Source of the DNA: an uncultured Lachnospiraceae bacterium
GTDB taxonomy: Bacteria; Bacillota; Clostridia; Lachnospirales; Lachnospiraceae
Direction of reading: 5' to 3'
DNA length: 39,504 nt
Assembly (NCBI GenBank): GCA_902778245.1
Contig: CACYXH010000008.1
Coordinates: 1-39,504, forward strand
In this document: positions 1 to 8,738 of the stretch, in pieces
Numbering within the stretch: position 1 is the stretch's first letter
How the letters are laid out: every line of letters starts with the position of its first letter
Program-made: the position numbers and the translations under genes
The notes under the pieces: generated by a model
Seen by the model: the letters and a program-made list of their open reading frames with translations, nothing else
Database searches by the model: none
Told to the model about the DNA's origin: nothing

Positions 1-43
1 TTCATCAAACATTATTCCTTCACAAGCCGTACCGTAACGCTTT

Positions 44-220
44 GGATTGCAGACAGTATGCTTGTACACAAAACGATCGTCGTGCGAGTGAACTCTTGCC
101 AAAACCTTGCCGCCGCGAAAATGCTTACGGCTTAATCGCATTTGAGCGGCGTGCAGATAGGTTTGCAGCAAGAGGAACGAGATAGACGTGTTTTGAGTAC
201 AAGCATATTGTCTGCAATCC
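44..220. repeat. large imperfect inverted repeat downstream of gpsA
   Basis: Arms at 44-75 and 187-220 are near-perfect reverse complements (GGATTGCAGACA, TATGCTTGTAC, CAAAAC with single mismatches). The intervening DNA continues the pairing less perfectly, for example CTCTTGC on one side against GCAAGAG on the other. Together they form one hairpin of about 177 nt. The rest of 1-308 holds no gene I can support. The stretch GGGGCTGTTGCA (minus strand, near 288-299) just after gpsA resembles one arm of terminators seen elsewhere in the window, but no partner arm is visible. A short minus-strand frame open to the left edge cannot be assigned. Confidence 0.6.
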
Positions 221-308
221 TCTGTAAGGTAGTGGGTGTTCCAAAAGGCATACAAATGAATATCGGAACTCCATTAGCCAGTATTTTGCAACAGCCCCTT
301 GAGCAACA

Positions 309-1316
309 CTACCATGGAAGCAGCGGATTCTCTATCTTCTGATCACGAAGCATCAGATTATTGACTGCCTCCCTGGGATTCTTGTTTTCAAAAAGGATCT
401 GGTTCACCTGCTCAATGATGGGCAGTTCCACATCGTATTTTTGAGCCAGCCCCATGGCTGCTTTTGCAGAATAGACGCCCTCCACTACCATATTGACCTC
501 TTTCATGGCCTGATCCGCCGTATATCCCTGACCAATAAGGATGCCGGCGCGACGGTTTCTGCTGTGCATGCTGGCACAGGTAACGATCAGATCACCGATA
601 CCGGTCAGCCCGCCGAAGGTTTCCGGACGGCCGCCCATCTTCACGCCCAATCGGGTGATTTCTGCTATACCGCGGGTAATCAACGCTGCCTTGGTATTGT
701 CACCATATCCAAGACCATCCGCCATACCTGCCGCCAGAGCAATCACATTTTTCAGGGATCCTCCCAGTTCCATGCCCAGCATGTCCGGACTGATATAAAC
801 ACGGAAAACCGGGCTCATAAATATATTTTGAAGGTACTTGGCCGTATCTTCTGTCTCAGCTCCTACCACACAGGTGGTTGGAAGACCTCTCCCTACCTCC
901 TCCGCATGGCTTGGTCCTGACAATATTGCCGCATTTGCCGCCGGTATCTCCTGCCGTATAACCTCTGTCATGGTGCAAAGCGAGGTTTCCTCCACACCCT
1001 TTGCCACATCCACAATGATCTGTCCCGGCTGAATAAACGGGGCAACCTGCTTACAAGTACTTCTCACAAAAGCAGACGGTACAGCCATCACCAGCACATC
1101 TTTCTCACACAGCGTCTGTTCCAGATCCCCCGTGATCACGATTTCCTCTGCCAGCACCACGCCCGGAAGCTTAGAGGTATGCATTCTTTTTTCATTCAAG
1201 AGCTGCACCTCTTCCTGTATGCAGGACCAGATGGTAACCTGATGCCCATTATTATGAAGCAGAACAGCCAGAGCGGTTCCCCAGCTCCCCGCTCCAATTA
1301 CTCCAATTGACGCCAT
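309..1316 (-). CDS. gpsA: NAD(P)-dependent glycerol-3-phosphate dehydrogenase
   Basis: It reduces dihydroxyacetone phosphate to sn-glycerol 3-phosphate, the backbone precursor of membrane phospholipids; the enzyme is cytosolic. The 335-residue product starts with a Rossmann nucleotide-binding motif GAGSWGTALA (residues 8-17). It also carries the family blocks LSGPSHAEEV and GGSLKNVIALAAG, the latter containing the catalytic lysine, and its length is normal. I chose the ATG at 1316 because AGGAGG lies seven bases upstream; a longer frame would need a TTG without a ribosome site. It is the last gene of the DUF512-der-plsY-gpsA cluster, 28 bp after plsY. PlsY uses its product directly, so the pairing makes metabolic sense. 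No clear terminator follows. Confidence 0.96.
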   Translation of the reverse strand: MASIGVIGAGSWGTALAVLLHNNGHQVTIWSCIQEEVQLLNEKRMHTSKLPGVVLAEEIVITGDLEQTLCEKDVLVMAVPSAFVRSTCKQVAPFIQPGQIIVDVAKGVEETSLCTMTEVIRQEIPAANAAILSGPSHAEEVGRGLPTTCVVGAETEDTAKYLQNIFMSPVFRVYISPDMLGMELGGSLKNVIALAAGMADGLGYGDNTKAALITRGIAEITRLGVKMGGRPETFGGLTGIGDLIVTCASMHSRNRRAGILIGQGYTADQAMKEVNMVVEGVYSAKAAMGLAQKYDVELPIIEQVNQILFENKNPREAVNNLMLRDQKIENPLLPW

Positions 1317-1344
1317 ACGAATTCCTCCTATCAATCATATAGTT

Positions 1345-1995
1345 TTAAATTTTCGGCTCCTTCTTACTCAGATAGGTCTTACGCTCCGTTCCGTTTCTCA
1401 GCCGCTTAATGTTCTCCCGGTGCTTCCAGAACGCCAACGCTGCCAGAAGAAACGCAATGATGTACATCTCATTCAGGTGAGCCTGTGACATTCCAAAATA
1501 CCCTAACTGCCCCAGGATCGGGAGTTCTATCATAATTCCCACATACACCAGCAGGGAGCCCAAAGATACATAATGGGTAAGATACAAAGTCCCAAAAAAG
1601 GTAAGCAGACCCAGTATCGTCATCAATGGGTTCAGGGAAAATACCAGCCCCGCAGTAGCAGCAATGCCCTTTCCGCCCCGAAACCCCAGATAGAATGGAA
1701 AATTGTGTCCCAGAATCACGCCTGCCGCAGCATAGAAAGACAGCAATGGAAGCATATCCCTGTAGCTTCCTGCAAACAGCAGCCTCACCAGCACCACTGC
1801 CAACACACATTTCAGGCAGTCTCCGGCAAAAGTAAGCAGCCCGGCTTTCCTTCCCAAGGTCCGCATCATATTGGTGGTTCCCGCATTTCCGCTCCCATAA
1901 TTTCTAATATCGATCCCATGCATTCTTCCTATTATATAGCTGGTCTGAAACAGGCCAAAGGCATATCCGATAGCCAGACAAAGCACTCTGATCAT
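1345..1995 (-). CDS. plsY: acyl-phosphate:glycerol-3-phosphate acyltransferase
   Basis: This integral membrane enzyme transfers an acyl group from acyl-phosphate to glycerol 3-phosphate, giving lysophosphatidic acid as the first step of phospholipid synthesis. The 216-residue protein shows the PlsY signatures: GSGNAGTTN near residues 34-42 and GHNFPFYLGFRGGKG in the middle, with about five hydrophobic segments between them. A basic tail ends the protein. GGAGAATTAGAGTT precedes the ATG. Only four bases separate it from the der stop codon, and gpsA, which makes its substrate, follows, so co-transcription is very likely. Family membership is clear from the motifs. Confidence 0.95.
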   Translation of the reverse strand: MIRVLCLAIGYAFGLFQTSYIIGRMHGIDIRNYGSGNAGTTNMMRTLGRKAGLLTFAGDCLKCVLAVVLVRLLFAGSYRDMLPLLSFYAAAGVILGHNFPFYLGFRGGKGIAATAGLVFSLNPLMTILGLLTFFGTLYLTHYVSLGSLLVYVGIMIELPILGQLGYFGMSQAHLNEMYIIAFLLAALAFWKHRENIKRLRNGTERKTYLSKKEPKI

Positions 1996-1999
1996 AACT

Positions 2000-3328
2000 C
2001 TAATTCTCCTTATCCTTTCTCTCCCGTATAATGAACTTCAGCGAAGTCCCGCGAAAACCAAAGGTATCGCGGATCTTATTTTCTATATATCTGGTATAAG
2101 AAAAATGCATCAGTTCTTTATCATTCACAAAAATTACAAACGTCGGCGGTTTGACGGCTACCTGAGTGATGTAATACAATTTGAGCCGCTTTCCCTTGTC
2201 CGACGGCGGCTGCTGCAATGCAACTGCCTCTGTCATAATTTCGTTGAGCACGCCGGTTCCCACCCGCATGCTCTGATTTGCTATCACCATGTCAATGCAT
2301 TCGAATAGTTTTGGCAGCCGCTGTCCGGTCTGAGCAGAGATAAACAGGATCTCTGCGTATGCCATAAAGGAGAGGACCTCCCGCACTTTATTTGTAAATC
2401 TGTAGATGGTCTTGTCATCTTTTTCAATCGCATCCCACTTATTTACCGCAATAATAATACCCTTTCCTCTGTCATGGGCAATCCCGGCAATTTTAGCATC
2501 CTGCTCTGTCACGCCCTCTGTGGCGTCGATCATGAGTACCACCACATCAGCCCGCTCCACCGCCGTCACCGAACGAATGATACTGTACCGTTCCAGTTCC
2601 TCTTTTACCTTACTTTTTCTGCGCAAGCCCGCAGTATCAATAAAGATATATTCTCTGTCATTAAAGGTCACAGCGGCGTCCACCGCGTCTCTGGTGGTTC
2701 CTGCGATATCGGAAACGATCATTCGCTGTTCTCCCAGAAGTTTATTCACCAGAGAGGATTTCCCCACATTCGGCTTCCCCACAATGGCGATCCTGGGACG
2801 CTCATCCTCGTCTTCTTCGGTTTGTTCCAGTTCCAGATGTTTCATAACCTCATCCAGCAGATCGCCAATGCCGGTGCGGTTGGCCGCCGAAAAAGGCACA
2901 GGATCACCGATGCCCAGATTATAAAACTCATAGACCTCTGCCATGTCGCGGCTGGGGCTGTCCACCTTGTTTACCGCAAGAACCACCGGTTTATGCGAGC
3001 GTCGCAGCATGTCAGCCACCTTAGAATCGGAGTCCACCAATCCCTGCTTCAGATCCGTCATAAAAATAATGACATCAGCAGTATCAATGGCAATCTGTGC
3101 CTGCTCCCGCATCTGGGAGAGGATCACATCATTGCTGTCCGGCTCGATCCCGCCGGTATCGATCAGCGTAAAACTCACATTCAGCCATTCCACATCTGCA
3201 TAGATGCGGTCTCTGGTCACTCCGGGAGTATCTTTGATGATCGATATATTTTCTCCTGCCAGGGCGTTAAACAAAGTGGATTTGCCCACATTCGGCCTGC
3301 CCACGATAGCAACGATCGGCTTGCTCAT
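2000..3328 (-). CDS. der: ribosome-biogenesis GTPase Der (EngA)
   Basis: Der is an essential double GTPase that acts in maturation of the 50S subunit. The 442-residue sequence has two complete G domains in tandem. The first has GRPNVGKST (residues 10-18), [13 protein letters not shown] and NKVD. The second has GKPNVGKSS (about 183-191), [19 protein letters not shown] and NKWD. A C-terminal KH-like domain ends with a basic segment. An acidic linker (EQTEEDEDE) joins the two G domains, as is usual for the family. AGGAGG sits upstream of the ATG. The gene lies 10 bp after the DUF512 gene and 4 bp before plsY. I see nothing anomalous. Confidence 0.97.
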   Translation of the reverse strand: MSKPIVAIVGRPNVGKSTLFNALAGENISIIKDTPGVTRDRIYADVEWLNVSFTLIDTGGIEPDSNDVILSQMREQAQIAIDTADVIIFMTDLKQGLVDSDSKVADMLRRSHKPVVLAVNKVDSPSRDMAEVYEFYNLGIGDPVPFSAANRTGIGDLLDEVMKHLELEQTEEDEDERPRIAIVGKPNVGKSSLVNKLLGEQRMIVSDIAGTTRDAVDAAVTFNDREYIFIDTAGLRRKSKVKEELERYSIIRSVTAVERADVVVLMIDATEGVTEQDAKIAGIAHDRGKGIIIAVNKWDAIEKDDKTIYRFTNKVREVLSFMAYAEILFISAQTGQRLPKLFECIDMVIANQSMRVGTGVLNEIMTEAVALQQPPSDKGKRLKLYYITQVAVKPPTFVIFVNDKELMHFSYTRYIENKIRDTFGFRGTSLKFIIRERKDKEN

Positions 3329-3338
3329 TCCATACCTC

Positions 3339-4664
3339 CTATTTGTATTGCCTTATCACATTCTCAACAAAACTCTGTCCGCTTGATTCTACAATACGGA
3401 TGGGAATTTGTAAAGTTTTTTCCAATTCTCCCACTGTCACATCATCCAGAAATACATTTTCGCCGCTTCGCAGCATATTGCAGGGTAAAAGCAGGCATTC
3501 ACCCAGCTCTTTTCCTGCCAGCTGAGCCTTTAGATCCTGTCCTGTGATCAATCCGGCCACCGTAATACGCTCTCCGAAGAAATCGTTTCTGATCTCGTAT
3601 ACATAAGCCATCAGATTAGGATACTTTTCCTGTACTTTTCCAATCAATTGCTTAATATAAGGATAAGCCAGCTGTCCGGTAGCGATAGAAAGACGGCGTT
3701 CCCCATCATCACCCTTCAGGCCATCCAGGTATTCCTCCACTTCTTCCTGAAGAAGCCGCACCATTCCCACTCCGTTCTCCAGCTGAAGATAACCATCATA
3801 GCTCTCCGCCTCCGGCATGTCCTGCTCCGCCAAAATGTACCATTCATCTCCGGCATGCACTAGATGGGTACCATATTTTGTCCAGAAATAGTCCTGCCAA
3901 CGTTCAATCTGCTTCAGTACCCTCTGAGCGTCCTCTTTTGTAAATGGCTCCAATGGATATAACCCCTCCCTGAATTTCGTCAGTCCCACCGGCACCACTG
4001 ACACGCTTTTTAAATGGGGAATATATTTTCCCAGTTCCCGGATGGAGCGCTCCAGTTCCTCTCCATCGTTGATTCCTTTGCAAAGAACAATCTGGCCATT
4101 CATCTCTATACCTGCCTCAAAAAGGCGGTCTATCTTGGGAAACACGTCCCCCGCGAACCGATTGTTCAGCATCCTGCAGCGCAGCTTTGGATTCATAGTC
4201 TGAAAAGAAATATTAATGGGTTCCAGATGATAGCGGATGATCCGGTCAATGTCGTGATCGCTCATGTTTGTCAGAGTCACATAATTCCCCTGCAAAAACG
4301 ATAGTCTGGAATCGTCATCTTTGAAATAGAGAGTGTCCCTCATACCCTTAGGCATTTGATCAATGAAGCAGAAAATACATTTGTTCCGGCAGGAACGGTA
4401 CTCATCCATGAGACTGTTCTCAAAGGTGATTCCAAGATCATCCTCATATTCTTTTTCAATCTCCAGTTCCCACTCCTCGCCGTCCGCCTTGCGCACTACG
4501 AGCTCCAGATACTCTTCGTTGATCAGGTAATGGTAATCAAAGATATCTTCCACCGGTTCACCGTTTACTGTGAGCAAAACATCTCCCGGCTCCAGTTCCA
4601 GTTCCTGAGCAATGCTTCCCGGCTCTATTGATTTTATTTTATGCTCCGATATTTTTCGTTTCAT
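3339..4664 (-). CDS. DUF512 family protein: PDZ-like domain plus radical-SAM-like cysteine cluster
   Basis: The 441-residue protein begins with a PDZ-like segment (about residues 8-75; [19 protein letters not shown]). A cysteine cluster follows, C92-x3-C96-x2-C99, within [19 protein letters not shown]. Then come the blocks [18 protein letters not shown] and [18 protein letters not shown] typical of the DUF512 / FeS-protein family common in Clostridia. The cluster resembles the CxxxCxxC [4Fe-4S] site of radical SAM enzymes, so SAM chemistry is plausible. No substrate is known to me. It is the first gene of the cluster with der, plsY and gpsA; no convincing promoter stands out upstream. The assignment to the family is firm and the function is open. 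Confidence 0.88.
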   Translation of the reverse strand: MKRKISEHKIKSIEPGSIAQELELEPGDVLLTVNGEPVEDIFDYHYLINEEYLELVVRKADGEEWELEIEKEYEDDLGITFENSLMDEYRSCRNKCIFCFIDQMPKGMRDTLYFKDDDSRLSFLQGNYVTLTNMSDHDIDRIIRYHLEPINISFQTMNPKLRCRMLNNRFAGDVFPKIDRLFEAGIEMNGQIVLCKGINDGEELERSIRELGKYIPHLKSVSVVPVGLTKFREGLYPLEPFTKEDAQRVLKQIERWQDYFWTKYGTHLVHAGDEWYILAEQDMPEAESYDGYLQLENGVGMVRLLQEEVEEYLDGLKGDDGERRLSIATGQLAYPYIKQLIGKVQEKYPNLMAYVYEIRNDFFGERITVAGLITGQDLKAQLAGKELGECLLLPCNMLRSGENVFLDDVTVGELEKTLQIPIRIVESSGQSFVENVIRQYK

Positions 4665-4778
4665 TTCTTTCTATTCCTATATCTGCTATTAACTGCAATC
4701 TACCTTATCACAGGTTGGAAAATTAAGCAACCCGCCACTTTTGTTCTCGAAGAAAGACAACAGATTGCGACAATTATC

Positions 4779-4807
4779 TTGACGCTTTCTGTTTTCCCGT
4801 GTTATAA
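4779..4807 (+). promoter_or_regulatory. sigma-A promoter of prs
   Basis: TTGACG (4779-4784), a 17-bp spacer, then TTATAA (4802-4807), about 38 bp before the prs ATG. It lies between the divergent DUF512 and prs genes. Confidence 0.7.
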
Positions 4808-4844
4808 CTACAAATGGCAAAAGGAAATGCTATGGAGGTGCATA

Positions 4845-6011
4845 ATGTCTGAACTTAAAATAACGGAACACGCAATGCCAGTTGGCCCCCTGAAAATCGC
4901 TGCCCTGGAGGGATGCCGGGAATTTGCCGGGATTGTAGATAAATATCTGGTAAATTTTCGTCACGAATCGCCTATGAACGCCGATACTTCTATTCCGCTC
5001 CCCGGATATCGAGAAGACAGCTATCTGCTTAATTGCAGCTGCCCGCGTTTTGGTACCGGTGAGGGAAAGGGTCAGATTATGGATTCTGTTCGCGGATGCG
5101 ACCTGTTCATTCTGGCAGATGTTTGCAACTATAGTCTGACCTACACTGTATGTGGTCATGAAAACCACATGTCTCCGGATGACCATTATCAGGATTTAAA
5201 ACGTATCATTTCTGCCGCAAACGGCAAAGCAAAGCGAATTACCGTCGTGATGCCATTCCTCTACGAAGGCCGGCAGCACAGACGTTCCAAACGCGAATCC
5301 CTGGACTGTTCCCTGGCACTGCAGGAATTGGCTGAGATGGGCGTAACCAACATTGTCACTTTTGACGCCCACGACCCGAGAGTACAGAATGCTATCCCGC
5401 TGCACGGTTTTGATTCTTTCATGCCTACCTATCAGTTCCTGAAGGCTCTGATCGAGACTGTACCGGATTTCCGTATCGACAGTGACCATCTGATGGCCAT
5501 CAGCCCCGATGAGGGAGCAATGGACCGGGCCGTTTATTTCGCAAATATCCTGGGCATTGATATGGGTATGTTCTACAAGAGACGCGATTACTCCACCATC
5601 ATAAATGGCAAAAATCCCATTGTCGCCCATGAGTTTTTAGGAGATTCTGTGGAAGGTAAGGACGTTCTGGTCATAGATGATATGATCTCCTCCGGCGGAA
5701 GTATGCTGGATGTGGCAAAGCAGCTGAAAGAGCGCAAAGCCAGACGTGTCTTTGTCTGTACCACATTTGGTCTGTTTACCGATGGTCTGGATAAGTTTGA
5801 TGAATACTACGAGAAAGGTTATATCTACAAAGTAGTTACCACGAACCTGAATTACCGCACTCCGGAGCTGCTGAAGCGTCCCTACTACGCGGAAGCCGAC
5901 ATGACGAAGTATCTGGCCAGCATCATCGATCATCTGAATCATGATGTCTCTATCAGCAGTATCCAGTCACCGACAGAAAAGATTCAGGAACTGCTGGAAA
6001 CACTGAAATAA
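4845..6011 (+). CDS. prs: ribose-phosphate pyrophosphokinase (PRPP synthetase), long clostridial type
   Basis: It makes phosphoribosyl pyrophosphate from ribose 5-phosphate and ATP for nucleotide, histidine and tryptophan synthesis. The 388-residue protein carries the PRPP loop VLVIDDMISSGGS (residues 274-286). It also has the catalytic-flap-like YEGRQHRRSKRES, the block FDAHDP, and KRRDYS. It is longer than the usual 310-320 residues, owing to an N-terminal extension and inserts such as HGFDSFMPTYQF. The start at 4845 is set by GGAGGTGCATA; the frame stays open upstream but that part reads like random hydrophobic sequence. It is monocistronic, with its own promoter and a shared terminator at 6024-6074. 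Confidence 0.95.
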   Translation: MSELKITEHAMPVGPLKIAALEGCREFAGIVDKYLVNFRHESPMNADTSIPLPGYREDSYLLNCSCPRFGTGEGKGQIMDSVRGCDLFILADVCNYSLTYTVCGHENHMSPDDHYQDLKRIISAANGKAKRITVVMPFLYEGRQHRRSKRESLDCSLALQELAEMGVTNIVTFDAHDPRVQNAIPLHGFDSFMPTYQFLKALIETVPDFRIDSDHLMAISPDEGAMDRAVYFANILGIDMGMFYKRRDYSTIINGKNPIVAHEFLGDSVEGKDVLVIDDMISSGGSMLDVAKQLKERKARRVFVCTTFGLFTDGLDKFDEYYEKGYIYKVVTTNLNYRTPELLKRPYYAEADMTKYLASIIDHLNHDVSISSIQSPTEKIQELLETLK

Positions 6012-6023
6012 ACAATACTATTC

Positions 6024-6074
6024 AAAGGGTCGTCGCACCAAGCATTATATAGTACTTAGTGCCACAACCCTTTT
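6024..6074. terminator. bidirectional terminator between prs and pgeF
   Basis: AAAGGGT pairs with ACCCTTT, and an inner GCAC..AAG pairs with CTT.GTGC. The hairpin is flanked by T-runs that could serve both converging genes. Confidence 0.75.
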
Positions 6075-6081
6075 ATAAGTT

Positions 6082-6948
6082 TCAGCGCAGCATCACTACT
6101 GCCACCAGGTTTCCCCGGTTTCCCCGGGACGCCCGGTGAGAGAATAGGAATTTGGGATTGCAGCAGGTGCAAAGATCCGGAAGGCTGATATGCTCCGGCA
6201 GAACACCTGCCATCAGGAAATTCTGTCGGCATGCTTCCCAAAGATTCAACTGAAACTTTCCATTTTGCTTTTCATAAAACAAGTCCGGCCATATCTTTCG
6301 ATGGTAAACTTCACGAAACTGATCGATCACATCCTCACTCACTTCATAACAATCCTGACAGATAGAGGGTCCTATCGCTGTAATCACATCTTTCGCTTCT
6401 GTTCCGTATTCCCGTTTCATGACTTCCAGAGCGGCTTTCCCCATATTCGCCGCAGTTCCTCTCCAGCCGGAGTGAGCGCAGCCTATGGCACGATGCACCG
6501 GATCCGCAAGAAGCAGCGGAACACAGTCCGCATAAAACGTCATAAGCGGAATACCCGGCACGTTTGTCACCAGACCATCAATGTTATCATAATCCCCTGA
6601 TCGGCAAAAGCCAATGCCGCAATCTTCCTCCGTCACCACTCTCACATTGGTGGTATGTGTCTGTCTGGAGCAGACAAGTCTCTCCGGCTCATAGCCAATG
6701 GCTTTCGCCAGGCGTCGGTAATTCTCTTCCACATTTTGACGGCTGCTCTCTCTGGAAAAACTCAGGTTCATCGTCCCCACATCGCCCTGACTCACTCCGC
6801 CCAGGCGGGTACTAAACCCATGGACGATTCCCGGAAGCTGCTCCAGTATCGGAAAAGTCAAATAAACCACACCCCCGCACTCATGGACGGTGATATGGTT
6901 CATTGGATCATTATTGGGTTTTCGGATAAGTTTGAATCGATCACTCAT
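6082..6948 (-). CDS. pgeF: laccase-domain (YfiH/YlmD) purine nucleoside phosphorylase family protein
   Basis: Family members were first called polyphenol oxidases. They are now described as zinc-dependent purine nucleoside phosphorylases/adenosine deaminases or peptidoglycan-editing factors. The 288-residue sequence has the three metal ligands in order: H98 (SRQTHT), C142 (ADCVPLL) and H159 (CAHSGWRG). It ends with the conserved LCTCCNP and SHRASRGNRGN blocks. The ATG at 6948 has AAGGATAG upstream; an internal ATG (residue 16) is less well placed. It is the last gene of the SRP/ribosome-maturation cluster, 12 bp after yraN. Which of the proposed activities applies cannot be read from the sequence. 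Confidence 0.9.
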   Translation of the reverse strand: MSDRFKLIRKPNNDPMNHITVHECGGVVYLTFPILEQLPGIVHGFSTRLGGVSQGDVGTMNLSFSRESSRQNVEENYRRLAKAIGYEPERLVCSRQTHTTNVRVVTEEDCGIGFCRSGDYDNIDGLVTNVPGIPLMTFYADCVPLLLADPVHRAIGCAHSGWRGTAANMGKAALEVMKREYGTEAKDVITAIGPSICQDCYEVSEDVIDQFREVYHRKIWPDLFYEKQNGKFQLNLWEACRQNFLMAGVLPEHISLPDLCTCCNPKFLFSHRASRGNRGNLVAVVMLR

Positions 6949-6960
6949 AAATTGCTATCC

Positions 6961-7320
6961 TTATTCAATGTAATAAAACGCGTTCTTCACCAATTCTACT
7001 TTTTGTCCCCTCACTGCTGCCACATCGAACCTGCAGGGCGTATCCATGTTCAAATGATGGATCATGAGATAGTACCGGGCTGCCTGGCAGATCCGTTTCT
7101 GTTTTCGGACATCTACCGCCTCCAGCGGATCTCCATTTCGTTCATCCGCGCGATACTTTACCTCCACAAACACCAGATATTCTCCATCTCTGGCTACAAT
7201 ATCAATCTCACTTCTCCTGCTGCGAAAATTGTATTCCAGGATAAGGTATCCCTGAGTTTCCAGATATGCGCCCGCCAGTTTTTCATGGCTTGCTCCTACT
7301 TCCCGTTTATTCAAGCGCAT
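6961..7320 (-). CDS. YraN family (UPF0102) endonuclease-like protein
   Basis: This 119-residue protein has the UPF0102/YraN core: an N-terminal helix GASHEKLAGAYLE, then SEIDIVARDGEYLVFVEVKYR. The D, ExK and downstream Q of the latter match the metal-binding pattern of the restriction-endonuclease-like fold. Nuclease activity is a family-level prediction. The ATG follows GAGGAGCG, so the ribosome site is unusually close. The gene begins only 6 bp after the rnhB stop, and the rnhB-yraN-pgeF order is common in Firmicutes. The role is unknown; a link to DNA repair or recombination has been suggested for the family. Confidence 0.88.
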   Translation of the reverse strand: MRLNKREVGASHEKLAGAYLETQGYLILEYNFRSRRSEIDIVARDGEYLVFVEVKYRADERNGDPLEAVDVRKQKRICQAARYYLMIHHLNMDTPCRFDVAAVRGQKVELVKNAFYYIE

Positions 7321-7326
7321 CGCTCC

Positions 7327-8085
7327 TCAAACAAAGTTTTTTATAAAGGTAGCTCTGTGAATAGGCGAGGGGCCGTATTTTTGGATCGCTGAAATATGTG
7401 CCGCAGAGCCGTATCCCTTATGGGCTGCAAAACCGTACTCCGGCATTAGATCGTCATACTCTCTCATCATCCGGTCCCTGGTCACCTTAGCAATTACACT
7501 GGCCGCCGCTATGGAAAGGCTCTTCGCATCGCCCTTTATGATAGGCACCTGCGGGATTGTCACCTGAGGTATCGTAACAGCGTCATTGAGCAGTATCTGC
7601 GGCATCACAGAAAGTTGTCCGATAGCCTCGCACATTGCTTCATAGGTTGCCTGCAAAATATTGATCTCATCAATCCTTCTCGGACCAATAACACCTACCC
7701 CCACCGCGACGGCTTTCTCTTGTATCTCGTCATACAGCTCTTCCCGGCGTTTTTCAGAGAGCTGTTTGGAATCGTTCAAATACAAAATCTCACAATCTTC
7801 CGGCAAAATTACCGCGCCGGCTACTACCGGGCCGGCCAGAGGCCCCCGCCCCGCTTCATCAATGCCGCAGACATAACCAAGGTGCTGATATTTTCTCTCA
7901 TACACCCTCATCTGCTCCAGGCGCTGCCGTTCTTTTTCCAGATTATCCAGCTGCTTTTTATATCGTTTGATCAATCCCAAAACACCAGCTCTGAGATCTT
8001 GCCCGTAAGTTTCAAATAATTCCGGCAATTTTTCCTTCGTGGCAATTTCAAATTCCTGTTTAATCTCTGAAATACTCTTCTGCAT
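7327..8085 (-). CDS. rnhB: ribonuclease HII
   Basis: It cleaves the RNA strand of RNA-DNA hybrids, including single ribonucleotides left in DNA. The signature CGIDEAGRGPLAGPVVAGAV supplies the first Asp-Glu pair (D76-E77 with this start). Further active-site blocks are YLNDSKQLS and KSLSIAAASVIAKVTRDR. An N-terminal extension of about 70 mostly charged residues is like that of B. subtilis RNase HII. I use the ATG at 8085 (AAGGACAG upstream); a TTG at 8109 would add eight residues. There is an internal duplication of VTIPQ, at the DNA level with several synonymous differences. It sits between lepB and yraN in one operon. Confidence 0.95.
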   Translation of the reverse strand: MQKSISEIKQEFEIATKEKLPELFETYGQDLRAGVLGLIKRYKKQLDNLEKERQRLEQMRVYERKYQHLGYVCGIDEAGRGPLAGPVVAGAVILPEDCEILYLNDSKQLSEKRREELYDEIQEKAVAVGVGVIGPRRIDEINILQATYEAMCEAIGQLSVMPQILLNDAVTIPQVTIPQVPIIKGDAKSLSIAAASVIAKVTRDRMMREYDDLMPEYGFAAHKGYGSAAHISAIQKYGPSPIHRATFIKNFV

Positions 8086-8132
8086 CTTTTGTCTGTCCTT
8101 CAAAAACAATACTGCTCTTCACAAAACTGTTG

Positions 8133-8690
8133 TCATACAGGCCCGAACTTGGATAACGGCCATGTTCTCATCCATGCCTTTCCGATAATGCTGCCCTTTT
8201 CCACATTTCCTACGCTGGGTTCCCGGCTGTCAGAGCTGTTGTTGCGATTATCCCCTAACACAAAATATTCATTTTCACCCAGAGTAATGGGTTCCGAAGC
8301 CAGACCGGCTTTCTCAATGTTTCCCCAGCCATAGTCATCCTCCTGCAGCTCGCCGTTGATATAGACCTGGCCTCCGATAATCTGCACCGTTTCTCCCGGC
8401 AATCCGATGATACGTTTAATATAGTACGTATCTTCCTGATAACGGAATGGAAAAACTACTATGTCATATCGCTCCGGATTGGAAAAACGATACGTCAGTT
8501 TATCCACGATCAGACTATCTCCATCCTCCAGAGTAGGGTACATGGAAGATCCGTTTACTGTGGTTCTCTGACCCACGAAATGTACCACAAAAAAGGTGAT
8601 TAACAAAATGATCAGCAAATACAAAACCCATCGGATTGCCGCGCCCAGCATACTCCGTTTCTTTGTTTCCCCTCGCGTCAAATACTCCAC
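8133..8690 (-). CDS. lepB: signal peptidase I (first of two paralogues)
   Basis: It cleaves signal peptides from exported proteins on the outer face of the membrane. A basic N-terminus and one membrane anchor (about residues 19-38) precede the catalytic serine in NGSSMYPTL (S49). The general-base lysine lies in YIKRIIGLPGE (K92), and box E is VLGDNRNNSSDSRE near the C-terminus. The 185 residues are normal for a Gram-positive type I enzyme. The predicted start is GTG at 8690; an ATG at 8651 would remove the basic N-terminus and has no better ribosome site. It lies between rbgA and rnhB, with a second signal peptidase gene on the other side of rbgA. Confidence 0.94.
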   Translation of the reverse strand: MEYLTRGETKKRSMLGAAIRWVLYLLIILLITFFVVHFVGQRTTVNGSSMYPTLEDGDSLIVDKLTYRFSNPERYDIVVFPFRYQEDTYYIKRIIGLPGETVQIIGGQVYINGELQEDDYGWGNIEKAGLASEPITLGENEYFVLGDNRNNSSDSREPSVGNVEKGSIIGKAWMRTWPLSKFGPV

Positions 8691-8738
8691 CGCTTTCTCT
8701 ATTTTCTTTCTGTATTAAACATGCATAGATTACCCTTA

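Noticed and set aside
1-150. Minus-strand open frame running off the left edge (possible gene fragment)
   Set aside because: About 50 codons only, no ribosome site at its ATG, and it lies inside the imperfect inverted repeat, where other frames are open as well.
2474-3547. Long plus-strand open frame opposite der
   Set aside because: It is an antisense shadow of der and DUF512; composition is histidine/isoleucine-rich with no recognisable motif or ribosome site.
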